Assembly (NCBI RefSeq): GCF_019793435.1
Contig: NZ_JAILYH010000001.1
Coordinates: forward strand, 310,001 to 374,000
Direction: 5' to 3'
Length of the DNA: 64,000 nt
DNA from: Rhizobium redzepovicii
GTDB lineage: Bacteria; Pseudomonadota; Alphaproteobacteria; Rhizobiales; Rhizobiaceae
Part shown: piece by piece, positions 43,599 to 52,833 of the stretch
How positions within the stretch are numbered: the stretch's first letter is position 1
Layout: each line of letters begins with the position of its first letter
Translations under genes and position numbers: made by a program
Notes under the pieces: generated by a model
What the model was told of the DNA's origin: nothing
Databases searched by the model: none
What the model saw: only the letters and a program-made list of their open reading frames with translations

Positions 43599-46124
43599 AT
43601 GAATATCAAACACGACCACGATCACCATCACGGTCACATCCTTGATGACAATCACAGCTGTTGCAGCCATGGCCCGGAAAAGACTGCCGGCGTCATGACC
43701 CGCGATCCGGTCTGCGGCATGACCGTTGATCCGGAGGTCGGCAAGTCATCGCTCGATCACGCCGGCCGTCTCTATCATTTCTGCTCCGAGGGCTGCCGGA
43801 CGAAATTTGCGGCCGCGCCGCAGGATTACCTGACGGCAAAGGATCCCGTCTGCGGCATGACCGTCGATCGCTCGACGGCGAAACATTTTCTGAAAGTCGA
43901 GGGCGAGAAATTCTACTTCTGCTCGGCCGCTTGCCGGACAAAATTCGAAGCCGATCCCTCCGCCTATCGCGACGGCAACCGCCCGGCGGCAAAGCCGGCG
44001 CCGAAGGACACGCTCTATACCTGCCCGATGCACCCGGAGGTCGTCAGCGACCGGCCTGGCGACTGCCCGAAATGCGGCATGGCGCTGGAGCCGATGGGCA
44101 TTCCGCCAGCCGGCGAAGGCCCAAACCCGGAACTTGTCGACTTCACCAGACGGCTTTGGGTCAGCGCCATCCTGGCTCTGCCGCTGCTCGCCCTCGGCAT
44201 GGGACCGATGCTCGGCCTGCCGCTCCGCGAAGCGATCGGCGAACCGCAGGCGAGTTACATCGAGCTGTTGCTGGCAACGCCTGTGGTGCTGTGGGCGGCC
44301 CTGCCCTTCTTCCGGCGTGCATGGGCGTCCGTCGTCAACCGCAGCCCGAATATGTGGACGCTGATCGGTCTCGGCGTCGGCACCGCCTATGTCTACAGCC
44401 TCGTCGCCACGCTCGCGCCAGGGATCTTCCCGATGAGCTTTCGCGGCCATGGCGCCGCCGTGCCGATCTATTTCGAGGCGGCCGCCGTCATCGTCGCTCT
44501 CGTATTCGTCGGCCAGGTGCTGGAATTGAAGGCACGCGAGCGCACCGGTTCGGCGATCCGCGCGCTGCTCGATCTCGCGCCGAAGACGGCACGCCGCATT
44601 GGTGCCGATGGCAGCGAGAGTGACGTGCCGGTGGACGAGATTGAGACCGGCGACCGGCTGCGCGTGCGCCCGGGCGAGCGTGTGCCGGTGGATGGCTCCG
44701 TCCTCGAGGGCCAGTCGACCGTCGACGAATCGATGATTACAGGCGAGCCTCTGCCCGTGGAGAAGTCGAAAGGCGACGGACTGACCGGCGGCACGATCAA
44801 CAAGAACGGCGCGCTCGTCATGTCGGCCGAGAAGGTCGGCGCCGACACGGTGCTGTCGCGCATCGTCGACATGGTCGCCAAGGCGCAGCGCTCGCGGGCG
44901 CCGATCCAGGGGGCGGTCGACCGGGTGTCGGCCTTCTTCGTGCCGGCGGTCGTCGCCGCGGCCATCCTTGCCTTCATCGTCTGGGCAGCGGTCGGACCTG
45001 AGCCGAGCCTTGCCAATGCGCTGCTGGCCGCCGTCGCCGTTCTGATCATCGCCTGCCCCTGCGCACTCGGTCTTGCCACACCGATGTCGATCATGATCGC
45101 GACGGGGCGCGGCGCTGGAGAAGGCGTGCTGATCAAGGACGCCGAAGCACTGGAGCGTTTCTCCAAGGTCGATACGCTGATCGTTGACAAAACAGGCACG
45201 CTGACCGAGGGAAAGCCGAAGCTTACCGACATCGTCGCCTTCGGTGGAACCGACGAAAACCGGCTGCTGTCGCTGGCCGCCAGCCTGGAGCGCGGCTCCG
45301 AACATCCGCTGGCCGAAGCGATCGTTTCCGGCGCCGAGGAGCGCGGCGTCGCCTTCGTCGAGGTCACCGGCTTCGAGGCAAAGACCGGCAAGGGCGTTCA
45401 GGGTCTTGCCGGTGACACGATGGTGGCGCTCGGCAATGCGGCGATGCTCGCCGATCTCGGCATCGATGCTTCGGCGCTTGCCGAGAAGACCGAAGCCCTG
45501 CGCGGCGATGGCAAGACGGTGATGTTCGTGGTGGTCGACAGCGCGCTTGCCGGTCTCGTCGCCGTTGCCGACCGGATCAAGCCGACCACTCAAGCCGCTA
45601 TCAAGGCGCTGCACGACAGCGGTCTGAAGATCATCATGGCAACGGGCGACAATGAGCGCACGGCGCGGGCGGTGGCAAAAAGCCTGGGGATCGACGAGGT
45701 CTGCGCCGACATGCTGCCGGAGGGCAAGAGCGCGCTGATCGACGAACTGCGCTCCAAGGGCGCCGTCATCGCCATGGCCGGAGACGGCGTCAACGACGCG
45801 CCGGCGCTCGCTGCTGCCGATGTCGGCATCGCCATGGGCACCGGCGCCGACGTGGCGATGGAAAGCGCCGGCATTACCCTGGTGAAGGGCGATCTCACCG
45901 GCATCGTCAGGGCGCGGCGGCTGGCCGAGGCGACGATGCGCAACATCCGCCAGAATCTCGGCTTCGCCTTCGGCTACAACGCGCTCGGGGTGCCGGTCGC
46001 AGCCGGTGTGCTCTATCCGATCTTCGGGCTGCTGCTATCGCCGATGATCGCGGCAGCGGCGATGAGCCTCTCATCGGTCTCGGTGATTTCAAATGCGCTG
46101 AGACTGCGCTTTGCAAAATTATAG
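43599..46124 (+). CDS. actP: Copper-translocating P-type ATPase with two YHS domains
   Basis: 841 residues. A His-rich N-terminus (5-13) leads into two YHS domains (DPVCGMTV at 36-43 and 82-89), then a heavy-metal-binding domain (YTCPMHPEV 140-148, CPKCGM 156-161). The P1B ATPase core follows: phosphatase loop TGEPLPVEK, metal-site IIACPCALG, phosphorylation [18 protein letters not shown] and [10 protein letters not shown]. The usual CXXC-type HMA domain is absent and replaced by the YHS pair. It should export Cu(I) across the inner membrane. The CueR-type operator upstream and the cueR gene 9 bases downstream support copper. Confidence 0.93.
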   Translation: MNIKHDHDHHHGHILDDNHSCCSHGPEKTAGVMTRDPVCGMTVDPEVGKSSLDHAGRLYHFCSEGCRTKFAAAPQDYLTAKDPVCGMTVDRSTAKHFLKVEGEKFYFCSAACRTKFEADPSAYRDGNRPAAKPAPKDTLYTCPMHPEVVSDRPGDCPKCGMALEPMGIPPAGEGPNPELVDFTRRLWVSAILALPLLALGMGPMLGLPLREAIGEPQASYIELLLATPVVLWAALPFFRRAWASVVNRSPNMWTLIGLGVGTAYVYSLVATLAPGIFPMSFRGHGAAVPIYFEAAAVIVALVFVGQVLELKARERTGSAIRALLDLAPKTARRIGADGSESDVPVDEIETGDRLRVRPGERVPVDGSVLEGQSTVDESMITGEPLPVEKSKGDGLTGGTINKNGALVMSAEKVGADTVLSRIVDMVAKAQRSRAPIQGAVDRVSAFFVPAVVAAAILAFIVWAAVGPEPSLANALLAAVAVLIIACPCALGLATPMSIMIATGRGAGEGVLIKDAEALERFSKVDTLIVDKTGTLTEGKPKLTDIVAFGGTDENRLLSLAASLERGSEHPLAEAIVSGAEERGVAFVEVTGFEAKTGKGVQGLAGDTMVALGNAAMLADLGIDASALAEKTEALRGDGKTVMFVVVDSALAGLVAVADRIKPTTQAAIKALHDSGLKIIMATGDNERTARAVAKSLGIDEVCADMLPEGKSALIDELRSKGAVIAMAGDGVNDAPALAAADVGIAMGTGADVAMESAGITLVKGDLTGIVRARRLAEATMRNIRQNLGFAFGYNALGVPVAAGVLYPIFGLLLSPMIAAAAMSLSSVSVISNALRLRFAKL

Positions 46125-46133
46125 GAGATGGCG

Positions 46134-46523
46134 ATGAATATCGGCGAAGCATCCGAGCAGTCCGGCCTGCCTTCAAAGACCATCCGCTATTACGAGGATA
46201 TCGGCCTGATCCGCCCCGAAAGGGGCGGAAACGGCTACCGCGACTATGCCGCGACCGACATTCACAAGCTGCGCTTCCTGCAGCGCTCGCGCGGTCTCGG
46301 CTTTTCCGTCGAGGAATGCCGGCAGTTGCTGGCGCTCTATGAGGACAAAAGCCGGGCAAGCGCCGACGTCAAGGATATCGCCGAGACCAAGCTTGCCGAG
46401 ATCGACCGCAAAATCCGCGAACTCTCGCAACTGCGCCGCACGCTGGAGCATCTTGTGCATGCGTGCCACGGCAATGACAGGCCGGACTGTCCGATCCTCG
46501 AAGGACTTTCGGACGGCGGCTGA
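46134..46523 (+). CDS. cueR: Copper-responsive MerR family regulator
   Basis: 129 residues. The N-terminal MerR helix-turn-helix and wing read MNIGEASEQSGLPSKTIRYYEDIGLIRPERGGNGYRDYAATDIHKLRFL, then a dimerisation helix. The metal-binding loop HACHGNDRPDCPILEGL has the two Cys spacing of CueR/HmrR. AGGAG at 46123-46127 is 6 bases from ATG 46134, so the ATG at 46128 is unlikely. It is co-transcribed with actP and should activate the palindromic promoter at 43534-43564 when Cu(I) is bound. Confidence 0.93.
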   Translation: MNIGEASEQSGLPSKTIRYYEDIGLIRPERGGNGYRDYAATDIHKLRFLQRSRGLGFSVEECRQLLALYEDKSRASADVKDIAETKLAEIDRKIRELSQLRRTLEHLVHACHGNDRPDCPILEGLSDGG

Positions 46524-46551
46524 CCATGTTGGGAAACGCAGATGGCGCTGT

Positions 46552-46833
46552 TCAGGAAAGCTGCGGCATGTTCTGATTGGCTGCCAGCGCCGATGGAGCT
46601 CCCTCTCCCTCGCCGTCATCCAGCCGATGTTTGATCGCAAGCGCGTAGATCACGTCGAGAATATTGCGGTCTCTCAGATGGGGATCGATCAAGGCGAGAA
46701 GCGAGGCCCGGACGATCTTCTTGCTGGTGGCGTTTGGACAACGCGCTTTGACGAAATCATAGAGCGCCTGATCCGTCAGCCCTTCCATGGCGCCGTCTAC
46801 GAGAGCTTCGTAGACCCGCTTCTTATCTTTCAT
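46552..46833 (-). CDS. Small conserved-looking protein of unknown function
   Basis: 93 residues, predicted soluble and helical, with no cysteine pair or recognisable motif. The sequence MKDKKRVYEALVDGAMEGLTDQALYDFVKARCPNATSKKIVRASLLALIDPHLRDRNILDVIYALA has the even composition of a real protein. GGGGAAA lies about ten bases before the ATG. It is convergent with cueR and divergent from the ECF sigma gene. Function not assigned. Confidence 0.6.
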   Translation of the reverse strand: MKDKKRVYEALVDGAMEGLTDQALYDFVKARCPNATSKKIVRASLLALIDPHLRDRNILDVIYALAIKHRLDDGEGEGAPSALAANQNMPQLS

Positions 46834-46952
46834 TCTTTATTTTCCCCTCAAATCAGCGGCGTCATGATCTGTCATATAATTGTCATAAACAATCGCGGAT
46901 TTGAGGTGCGGCAACGGCATCTTCGGCCCGCATGATTTTTTTAGCCGCGCCG

Positions 46953-46979
46953 GGAATAAAATCGGCCGCGCTTGCGTAT
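46953..46979 (+). promoter_or_regulatory. Probable ECF-type promoter of the sigma factor gene
   Basis: GGAAT at 46953-46957, 17 bases, CGTAT at 46975-46979, ending 8 bases before the sigma factor ATG. It has the GGAA...CGT layout of ECF promoters and could be the autoregulatory promoter of this sigma factor. The short leader makes the assignment tentative. Confidence 0.5.
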
Positions 46980-46987
46980 ACTCAATC

Positions 46988-47527
46988 ATGGAACGCAAAG
47001 AACGCCCCTTCGACGTCATCGGACAGCTTGCAGCGCTCAGGCGCTATGCTCGCTCGCTGGTGCGCAATTCGGACGAGGCGGAGGATCTGGTGCATGATGC
47101 GCTGGTGCGTGCGCTCGAGAAGAAAAAGAGCTTCCGCAGCGGCGGCAATCTGCGCACCTGGCTGCTCTCTATCCTGCACAACGCTCATATCGACCGCCTG
47201 CGCCAGAACCGATCGCTGACCCGCCGCCATGACGAGGCGGCTGTCGAGGCCGAGCAGTCGCTGCCGGCCGGCCAGGAACATGCCGTGCGCCTGCAGCAGG
47301 TGCGCGACGCCTTTTTCGGCCTGCCGGAGGAACAGCGCGAGGCGCTGCATCTTGTTGCAATCGAAGACCTTTCCTACCAGGAAGCCGCCAATGCGCTCGG
47401 CATTCCGATAGGGACGCTGATGTCGCGCATCTCCCGCGCCCGCGCGCAATTGCGCGAATTCGAGGAGAACACGCCGCGCAAGTCGCATCTGAGACTGATC
47501 GGAGGAGACGGCAATGAAAGCAATTGA
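46988..47527 (+). CDS. ECF-type RNA polymerase sigma factor
   Basis: 179 residues. Region 2 reads LAALRRYARSLVRNSDEAEDLVHDALVRALEKKKSFRSGGNLRTWLLSILHNAHIDRLR. Region 4 reads FFGLPEEQREALHLVAIEDLSYQEAANALGIPIGTLMSRISRARAQLREF. There is no region 1 or 3, as expected for ECF factors. The downstream gene overlaps by 14 bases and encodes a membrane anti-sigma factor. The frame upstream of 46988 is unlikely to be translated. The regulon and signal are unknown. Confidence 0.93.
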   Translation: MERKERPFDVIGQLAALRRYARSLVRNSDEAEDLVHDALVRALEKKKSFRSGGNLRTWLLSILHNAHIDRLRQNRSLTRRHDEAAVEAEQSLPAGQEHAVRLQQVRDAFFGLPEEQREALHLVAIEDLSYQEAANALGIPIGTLMSRISRARAQLREFEENTPRKSHLRLIGGDGNESN

Positions 47528-48281
47528 TCCGATCCTCGATGCCGATCTCGACGCCTATGTGGATGGCGAACTCGATGTCGCCCGCCGCATCCAGGTGGAA
47601 TCCTATCTCTCAGACCATCCGGCGATTGCCGCCAAGGTCATGGCCGACCTCAGCGTCAAGGGCGAGCTGCGCTTGGCGCTCGCCGGCGAAAGCGCCTTTG
47701 GCCGCCCGGAGACCCGCGATGCGGCCCGCCGGCTGGAACGTGGCCTTTCCTATGGCCGCATCTTCCATTCCATGCAGCGCATTGCCGCTGTCGGCATTCT
47801 GGTGACCGCCGGCTGGGTGGCACATAATTCCTTCGGCGCTTTCTCGGCAACCGAGGTATCGGCATCGGTGCCGGCACCCGCCTATGTCGAGGATGCCGTC
47901 CGTGCCTATCAGACCGCGGCCCTGCGGCAATCGATGCCCCCGCAGACGCCGACCACCTACAGCGCTGACGATATTCGCGCCGCTACCGCCATCGTGATGC
48001 CGGAACTGCCTGCGGATTGGAAGGTTGCCGACGTGCAGATCTTCCCATCCGAATTCGGCCCCAGTGTCGAGATGGCGATCGAGCAGTCGGATGGAAAACG
48101 GCTGTCGCTTTTCGCCGTTCGCCCGGGGGCATTCGAGGTCAAGCCGGTCAGCCATCTCGCACTTGAGAAAGCAGAAGCCGCCTATTGGCAGATCGGCGAG
48201 GTCGCCTATGCGCTGATCGCCGACGAAAGCGGCCTCAATCTCGATCAGGCGGCCGAACGGCTCGCCCGTTCGCTCTATTAG
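47514..48281 (+). CDS. Transmembrane anti-sigma factor
   Basis: 255 residues. The N-terminal part (LDADLDAYVDGELDVARRIQVESYLSDHPAIAAKV) is the anti-sigma domain; its usual zinc-binding His-Cys-Cys is absent. A single membrane helix near 86-108 (MQRIAAVGILVTAGWVAHNSF) is followed by a periplasmic domain of about 145 residues. Overlap with the sigma gene implies coupled synthesis, so it should hold the ECF factor at the membrane until an envelope signal arrives. Confidence 0.88.
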   Translation: MKAIDPILDADLDAYVDGELDVARRIQVESYLSDHPAIAAKVMADLSVKGELRLALAGESAFGRPETRDAARRLERGLSYGRIFHSMQRIAAVGILVTAGWVAHNSFGAFSATEVSASVPAPAYVEDAVRAYQTAALRQSMPPQTPTTYSADDIRAATAIVMPELPADWKVADVQIFPSEFGPSVEMAIEQSDGKRLSLFAVRPGAFEVKPVSHLALEKAEAAYWQIGEVAYALIADESGLNLDQAAERLARSLY

Positions 48282-48301
48282 TTCAAACCGAGGAGATCAG
48301 C

Positions 48302-49012
48302 ATGAACCCGATCAATTCCCGCTACGGCGCCGTGGCCGGCACCCAGGCCGCCTTCGACGAAGGCCTGCGCCAGCATATGCTGCGCGTCTATAATTACATG
48401 GCTCTCGGTCTCGTCATCACTGGCCTCGTCGCCTTCGTCGTTGGCTCGACGCCAGCTCTCTACGTGCCGATCTTCGGCTCGCCGCTGAAGTGGGTGGTGA
48501 TGCTGGCGCCGCTCGCCTTCGTCTTCTTCTTCTCGTTTCGCATCCAGACGATGTCGGCCAGCACCGCGCAGATCACCTTCTGGGCCTTCTGCGCCGTGAT
48601 GGGTCTGTCGCTCGCCTCCGTCTTCCTGGTCTTCACCGGGATGAGCATTGCGCGGACTTTCTTCATCACCGCCACGATGTTCGGCGCGACGAGCCTATAC
48701 GGCTATGTGACGAAGCGTGACCTGTCGCGCATGGGCTCGTTCCTGATGATGGGTCTCATCGGCGTTGTCATCGCCAGCATCGTCAACATCTTTCTGGGTT
48801 CGTCCGCGCTGCAGTTCGCCGTCTCGGTGATCGGTATCGTCGTCTTCGTCGGCCTTACCGCCTACGACACACAGAACATCAAGGAACAGTATTCGGAAAA
48901 CTACGATCAGGAATCGAACCAGAAGCTCGCCGTTTTCGGTGCGCTCTCGCTCTACCTGAACTTCGTCAACATCTTCCAGCTTCTGCTCAACTTCACGGGC
49001 GAGCGGGAATAG
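48302..49012 (+). CDS. Bax inhibitor-1/YccA family membrane protein
   Basis: 236 residues with seven hydrophobic segments and the BI-1 family C-terminal pattern (VFVGLTAYDTQNIKEQY, then ALSLYLNFVNIFQLLLNF). Bacterial members are inner-membrane proteins, some acting as pH-sensitive calcium leaks or interacting with FtsH-type quality control. It follows the anti-sigma gene by 20 bases on the same strand and may belong to the same stress operon. Confidence 0.92.
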   Translation: MNPINSRYGAVAGTQAAFDEGLRQHMLRVYNYMALGLVITGLVAFVVGSTPALYVPIFGSPLKWVVMLAPLAFVFFFSFRIQTMSASTAQITFWAFCAVMGLSLASVFLVFTGMSIARTFFITATMFGATSLYGYVTKRDLSRMGSFLMMGLIGVVIASIVNIFLGSSALQFAVSVIGIVVFVGLTAYDTQNIKEQYSENYDQESNQKLAVFGALSLYLNFVNIFQLLLNFTGERE

Positions 49013-49123
49013 GGACTGCGCTTCTGGGGGCAATGGAAGCGCAAGAGCGCCTGGTCTGCACTCTGTGACAGGATGGCGGATCGGGTGCTCACTTTAAATA
49101 CATGGATAACATAGAGCCAGTGT

Positions 49124-49150
49124 GGCCGGGTCGTCGACCCGGCCGCTTTC
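49124..49150. terminator. Hairpin between convergent BI-1 and DUF1612-type genes
   Basis: Arms GGCCGGGTCG / CGACCCGGCC are nearly contiguous (49124-49144) and followed by GCTTTC on the plus strand. It ends 10 bases before the end of the opposing gene; likely a shared terminator. Confidence 0.6.
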
Positions 49151-49153
49151 GTT

Positions 49154-50287
49154 TCAGATGATGCCCCAGGCGCGGTAGCGGCCGCGGCCGGTGATTTCAC
49201 GAATGCCGATCTCGTTGACGAGGTTCAGCGCGCCCCGCGGCGTAATGCGCAGATGCCGGGCAATCATTGCCGCCGAGACCATCGGCCGCGACAGGATGAA
49301 ATCGGCAAGATCGGGCAGGCTGCTATTCGAGCGGCGGCCGCGGAAGCGCAGCTCCATCTGGGTGCGGGCGAGCGACAACCGGTCGAGTTCCTTCAGCCCG
49401 GCCGCAGCCCCCAGATGCATCGCCTCCAGGAAGGCCTGCAGCCGCGTCGCCCGATCGCGCGCCCGGCGACGTTCATGGCGCACCAGCTTCAGCCCGCCGT
49501 AAAAAGAAAAGAGATGCGAGGCGACCTTGCCGCGGGCGCGCAGGTGGCCTGCGACCAGAAGACCGCCGAGCCAATGCTGACGCCGCAATGGCTCGATCCG
49601 TTCCCAGGCTTCGAAAAGGATGATGGCGCCGAGAACCGGCGGCAAGCTGTCAGCCAATGGCAATAGGCTGCGCCACTCGGCAAGCCGCTGTTCCTCGTCC
49701 CATTCGTCGTCACCCAGCAAGCCGAGAGGATCGTCATTGCGCCGTGACGGGGCAGCGGCGACCGTCTCGCTTGCCGGCGCCTTGCCTGTATGGATGTCGA
49801 GCAGCTTCTGCGAGCGGGCAAGCAGCGCATCGATCTCGGCCATCTCGGCAGCCAGCGGCCCGTCCTCATCCCCGCCCTCTTCGTCGGTCTCGACCGGGAC
49901 TGCGGGGCTCTTTACTTCAGGCACCGTCCCCTCCCCTTCCCCGAGCGTCGCCGTCAGCGTCGCAAGCCCCGAGGCTCCGAGCGCCCAGGCAGGCTCCCCG
50001 GTCCAGATGCGCCGGCGGGCCCGCAGCACGGAATGGGCGATCGTCAGCTCGTGGCTGGGCGCCCGGCTGTCCATATGCGCATCGTGCAAAACCAGATCTT
50101 CGACATGCACGAGTTCGCCGGCCACCCACAGCGCGCCGGCGGCATCGAAGAAATGACTGCGTTCGGCAAACCCCTCGCCGACCGGTGAACGCACCACCCG
50201 TTCGTCCAGCCGCGCCAGCGCATCCTCTGCTGCGGCAAAGGACGGAAGCAGGGTTTGAAGCATCGCACTGTCGATTTCGTAGCGCAT
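49154..50287 (-). CDS. DUF1612 / helix-turn-helix protein (RHE_PE00001-like)
   Basis: 377 residues. A central region FEAWERIEPLRRQHWLGGLLVAGHLRARGKVASHLFSFYGGLKLVRHERRRARD and a C-terminal winged-helix-like segment (FILSRPMVSAAMIARHLRITPRGALNLVNEIGIREITGRGRYRAWGII) fit the DUF1612 plus HTH architecture. To my knowledge this family is found near repABC regions of rhizobial plasmids and includes RHE_PE00001 of R. etli; that recollection is unverified. An acidic linker (DEEGGDEDGPLAAE) lies near 130-150. It is probably DNA-binding. It lies downstream of repC on the same strand. Confidence 0.65.
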   Translation of the reverse strand: MRYEIDSAMLQTLLPSFAAAEDALARLDERVVRSPVGEGFAERSHFFDAAGALWVAGELVHVEDLVLHDAHMDSRAPSHELTIAHSVLRARRRIWTGEPAWALGASGLATLTATLGEGEGTVPEVKSPAVPVETDEEGGDEDGPLAAEMAEIDALLARSQKLLDIHTGKAPASETVAAAPSRRNDDPLGLLGDDEWDEEQRLAEWRSLLPLADSLPPVLGAIILFEAWERIEPLRRQHWLGGLLVAGHLRARGKVASHLFSFYGGLKLVRHERRRARDRATRLQAFLEAMHLGAAAGLKELDRLSLARTQMELRFRGRRSNSSLPDLADFILSRPMVSAAMIARHLRITPRGALNLVNEIGIREITGRGRYRAWGII

Positions 50288-50468
50288 TGTTAAGCTTTAC
50301 GGTTTTTTACAAATGGAAGCAAAGCAAACGTTTCCTTCCGCCATCTATGACATGGTTAACGGCGCATTTCAAACAGAATGGTCAGGGAAGGAAGCGGTCG
50401 AGACGGCTGAGCGACGCGCCGCATATCTTCTAGCTGTCGCAACTGGCGCGAACCTATTTCATCGCCGT

Positions 50469-51683
50469 TCATCCGGTTTTCCTCGCTGCCGGACCATTTG
50501 CCCGCATCAGCGCCATCAGCATCGGCCCAAGCGAGAACTCGCCGCGCTCGGCCCGCCGTGTCAGATCACGCAGATAGCCGCCGGCCGAGTTGATATGGCC
50601 GCCCCTTTCCAGGATGCAGGCGATCACCGTCGCGGCGTTTTCCGGCCCCATGACATCGCAGGCCAGTTGATAGGCGCTCGGGCTGACGCCCAGCATGGAA
50701 CGGACGATGACGGCCGCCGCCATCAGATCCCGCCAGCTGCCGATCCCGCCGCCCGGCCCATAAGCGACGATCTCCGGGCAGGCCTGCAGCACCATCGCAA
50801 GTGGGAAGGATTTTGGCGGCTCCCGCCACGGCCGCGGTTCTTCCTCCGGCTTTGCCCCCTGCTTCGGTTCGAAGCTTGGTTCAAGTTCAGATAAGGGGTG
50901 TGGGTTTGAATTATGTATGTGCCGACCGTTTTGGCTGTCATTGGCGTCTGATTTTTCTGTTTTCGCCTTCAGTTCCAGCGTCTTGACGATCAATTCGCGG
51001 AAGGCTTCGAGATCGGTCAGCAGGCTTTCCATCTCGGCGGCCGACGGGCGGCGCGGCAGGCTTGCCGAAAGCAGCGTGAAATGCCTCTGCATCTCGATCC
51101 ATTCGCCGGCGATTTCCTCTTCCAGGGCGATCTCGATGAGTTTGCTGATATCGCGTCGGCAGAGCGTCAGCCGCTCCCGCAGACGCTTCCATTCGAGCTT
51201 GTCGGCGAGCACCTGAGCCGCCTGTGCCTCGATCTCGCCGGCACGCGCCAGCAGCGGCGCCAGGCTGAAGCCGAAGGCCTCGCCAAGCCCGCCCTCGCCG
51301 TTACGGCGAGCGAACCGCTTCCCGTTCGGGCTGTCACGCCGGATGATCAGCCCGGCTTCCACCAGCATCGCCAGGTTCCGCCGCAGCGTCGTTCCGGCCA
51401 TGCCATGCGTGCGCAGCGATAGCTGCTCGTTCGAGGGAAAGACCACGAAGCCGTTGGCCTCGGCAATCTCGTTCTTTGGATAGAAGGTCAACAGCGCGTT
51501 GAGAACGGCGAGCGCACGATCGGATACGCCGACCATGTCCTTTGCTTCGCAGAGCGCGCGAAAAATCTTCCACTTATCGACCGATGCGTCCGGTTCGACC
51601 TTGCTGGCGCTTTCCTGGCTTGCCAGCATGCCAAGCGTCATCGATCGGCGCCCAAAGGGCGTCGATACGTATTGAGGCTCCAT
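50469..51683 (-). CDS. repC: Replication initiator protein RepC
   Basis: 404 residues. The N-terminal winged-helix region is typical (VDKWKIFRALCEAKDMVGVSDRALAVLNALLTFYP, then FPSNEQLSLRTHGMAGTTLRRNLAMLVEAGLIIRRDSPNGKRFARR). The C-terminal domain reads SWRDLMAAAVIVRSMLGVSPSAYQLACDVMGPENAATVIACILERGGHINSAGGYLRDL. RepC is the initiator of alphaproteobacterial repABC replicons. GGTGAG precedes ATG 51683; a GTG at 51692 is possible. An AT-rich tract around 50876-50965 inside the gene is the usual place for the replication origin. Expression is expected to be limited by the antisense RNA in the repB-repC gap. Confidence 0.96.
   Translation of the reverse strand: MEPQYVSTPFGRRSMTLGMLASQESASKVEPDASVDKWKIFRALCEAKDMVGVSDRALAVLNALLTFYPKNEIAEANGFVVFPSNEQLSLRTHGMAGTTLRRNLAMLVEAGLIIRRDSPNGKRFARRNGEGGLGEAFGFSLAPLLARAGEIEAQAAQVLADKLEWKRLRERLTLCRRDISKLIEIALEEEIAGEWIEMQRHFTLLSASLPRRPSAAEMESLLTDLEAFRELIVKTLELKAKTEKSDANDSQNGRHIHNSNPHPLSELEPSFEPKQGAKPEEEPRPWREPPKSFPLAMVLQACPEIVAYGPGGGIGSWRDLMAAAVIVRSMLGVSPSAYQLACDVMGPENAATVIACILERGGHINSAGGYLRDLTRRAERGEFSLGPMLMALMRANGPAARKTG
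50876..50965. other. AT-rich tract within repC, likely origin of replication
   Basis: About 90 bases clearly richer in A/T than the rest of the window, in the linker-encoding middle of repC. In characterised repABC plasmids the origin lies in such a tract inside repC. The position is inferred by analogy. Confidence 0.5.
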
Positions 51684-51742
51684 GTCTCTCACCTTTTTTC
51701 AAGGCAAAAGAAATCTACCACCCAAAAGGATGCCGAAGATGC

Positions 51743-51771
51743 TTGACAGTGATTCGAGGAAGTGCGATTCT
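51743..51771 (+). promoter_or_regulatory. Promoter of the counter-transcribed RNA
   Basis: TTGACA at 51743-51748, a 17-base spacer and GATTCT at 51766-51771, on the strand opposite to repABC and just before the predicted antisense RNA. Confidence 0.7.
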
Positions 51772-51777
51772 CAGATT

Positions 51778-51832
51778 GTCCAGATATGAGAAAGGCTTCC
51801 GCGACGGCAACGTTCGGAGGCTTTTTTCTTTT
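51778..51832 (+). ncRNA. repABC counter-transcribed antisense RNA (incA type)
   Basis: In the 154-base repB-repC gap, on the opposite strand, a sigma-70-like promoter is followed by about 20 bases. Next comes a terminator hairpin, GCTTCCG (51795-51801) with CGGAGGC (51815-51821), and TTTTTTCTTTT. The predicted RNA is about 55 nt. Small antisense RNAs at this position repress repC and set copy number and incompatibility in repABC plasmids. The 5' end is estimated from the -10 element. Confidence 0.85.
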
Positions 51833-51837
51833 GCGGC

Positions 51838-52833
51838 CTATTCTCCTGCTTGCAACCTGCCGGCCCGATAGGCTTCGTAAAGCTCATCGAGACGGCGTGA
51901 AATGTAAGCGCCGAAATCCGGCGCATCGCCGGTCTTCAACGCGATCGTGAAGGAATTGCCGGCGCTCTTGATTCGGCCGGCAATCTTGCCGCCGCTCTTC
52001 GGCTTCCAGTCATATTCCGTGGCTTCCGGCTTCGCCTCTTTCCTGGCGAGCTCGGCCACCAGAAGTTCAAAGCGGCGGTCGCTTTCCTCGCCCATGAACT
52101 TTTCCGAGCCGATGAGCTTGGCAAGCCGCGCCGCCGTCATCCCGTTCCAGTCCTGAGCAAGCGCCATCCATCTGCGGCGCCCGATGGCGGGCGCGGCACC
52201 CACCGACCTGACGATCTCGGCCGGGATGGCCCTGGCGACGGAGAGCAGCTTCGACAGCTCCGTCTTGTCGGTCGACAGCGCCTTCATGATGACCGGACGC
52301 TCAAAGCCCTTAAGTTCGAGATTGAGGGCAAAGACCGCGCGCTCAATATAGGAAAGGTTGCGGCGCGCCGAATTTTCGATGCCCTGGGCGATGACGACAT
52401 CGGTATCGTCAAGGCTGCGGACGATCGCCTGCACCTTGCGGCCGAGCAGCTTGACGGCCTGCAGGCGGCGATGGCCGTAGGCGATCTGGTAGCGGCTCTC
52501 ATCATCGGGATGGCGACGAACGAGAACCGGCACTTCCTGGCCGTTTTCGGCGATCGACTGCACCAGCTCGTCGTCGATATCGAGCGGCTGGTCGGCGAGG
52601 CGGTCGCGGACGAAGGAGGAATCGATCAGATCGGGATCGAGTTCGACGATGCGTTCGCCGGAAAGCAGGGCTTCGTGCATCGCCCTGCTCTCTTCCTCCA
52701 TGCGCCCGAGGGTCAACGCCATCGTCCGGACAGGCCCAGCCGAACCGCGCGAAGACGGTTCTTCGTAGTTGGCCGCGGCCAACTCCTGCGCCGTGTCGTC
52801 GAAAAGACCTTTCAGGCGATCGCGTCTGCTCAT
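51838..52833 (-). CDS. repB: Partition protein RepB (ParB family)
   Basis: 331 residues. The ParB/Srx-type domain begins near residue 60 (GERIVELDPDLIDSSFVRDRL, ENGQEVPVLVRRHPDDESRYQIAYGHRRLQAVKLLGRKVQAIVRSLDDTDVVIAQGIENSARRNLSYIERA). A helix-turn-helix region follows (MKALSTDKTELSKLLSVARAIP). RepB binds parS and couples plasmid DNA to RepA for segregation. The ATG overlaps the end of repA by 4 bases. One parS copy lies within this gene, encoding part of ELAAANYEE near residues 17-25. Confidence 0.96.
   Translation of the reverse strand: MSRRDRLKGLFDDTAQELAAANYEEPSSRGSAGPVRTMALTLGRMEEESRAMHEALLSGERIVELDPDLIDSSFVRDRLADQPLDIDDELVQSIAENGQEVPVLVRRHPDDESRYQIAYGHRRLQAVKLLGRKVQAIVRSLDDTDVVIAQGIENSARRNLSYIERAVFALNLELKGFERPVIMKALSTDKTELSKLLSVARAIPAEIVRSVGAAPAIGRRRWMALAQDWNGMTAARLAKLIGSEKFMGEESDRRFELLVAELARKEAKPEATEYDWKPKSGGKIAGRIKSAGNSFTIALKTGDAPDFGAYISRRLDELYEAYRAGRLQAGE
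52768..52783. promoter_or_regulatory. parS centromere-like site inside repB
   Basis: Perfect palindrome GTTGGCCGCGGCCAAC, matching the GTTNNCNGCNNNAAC pattern of repABC partition sites. It is identical to the copy at 54143-54158 and sits near the 5' end of repB. Confidence 0.85.
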
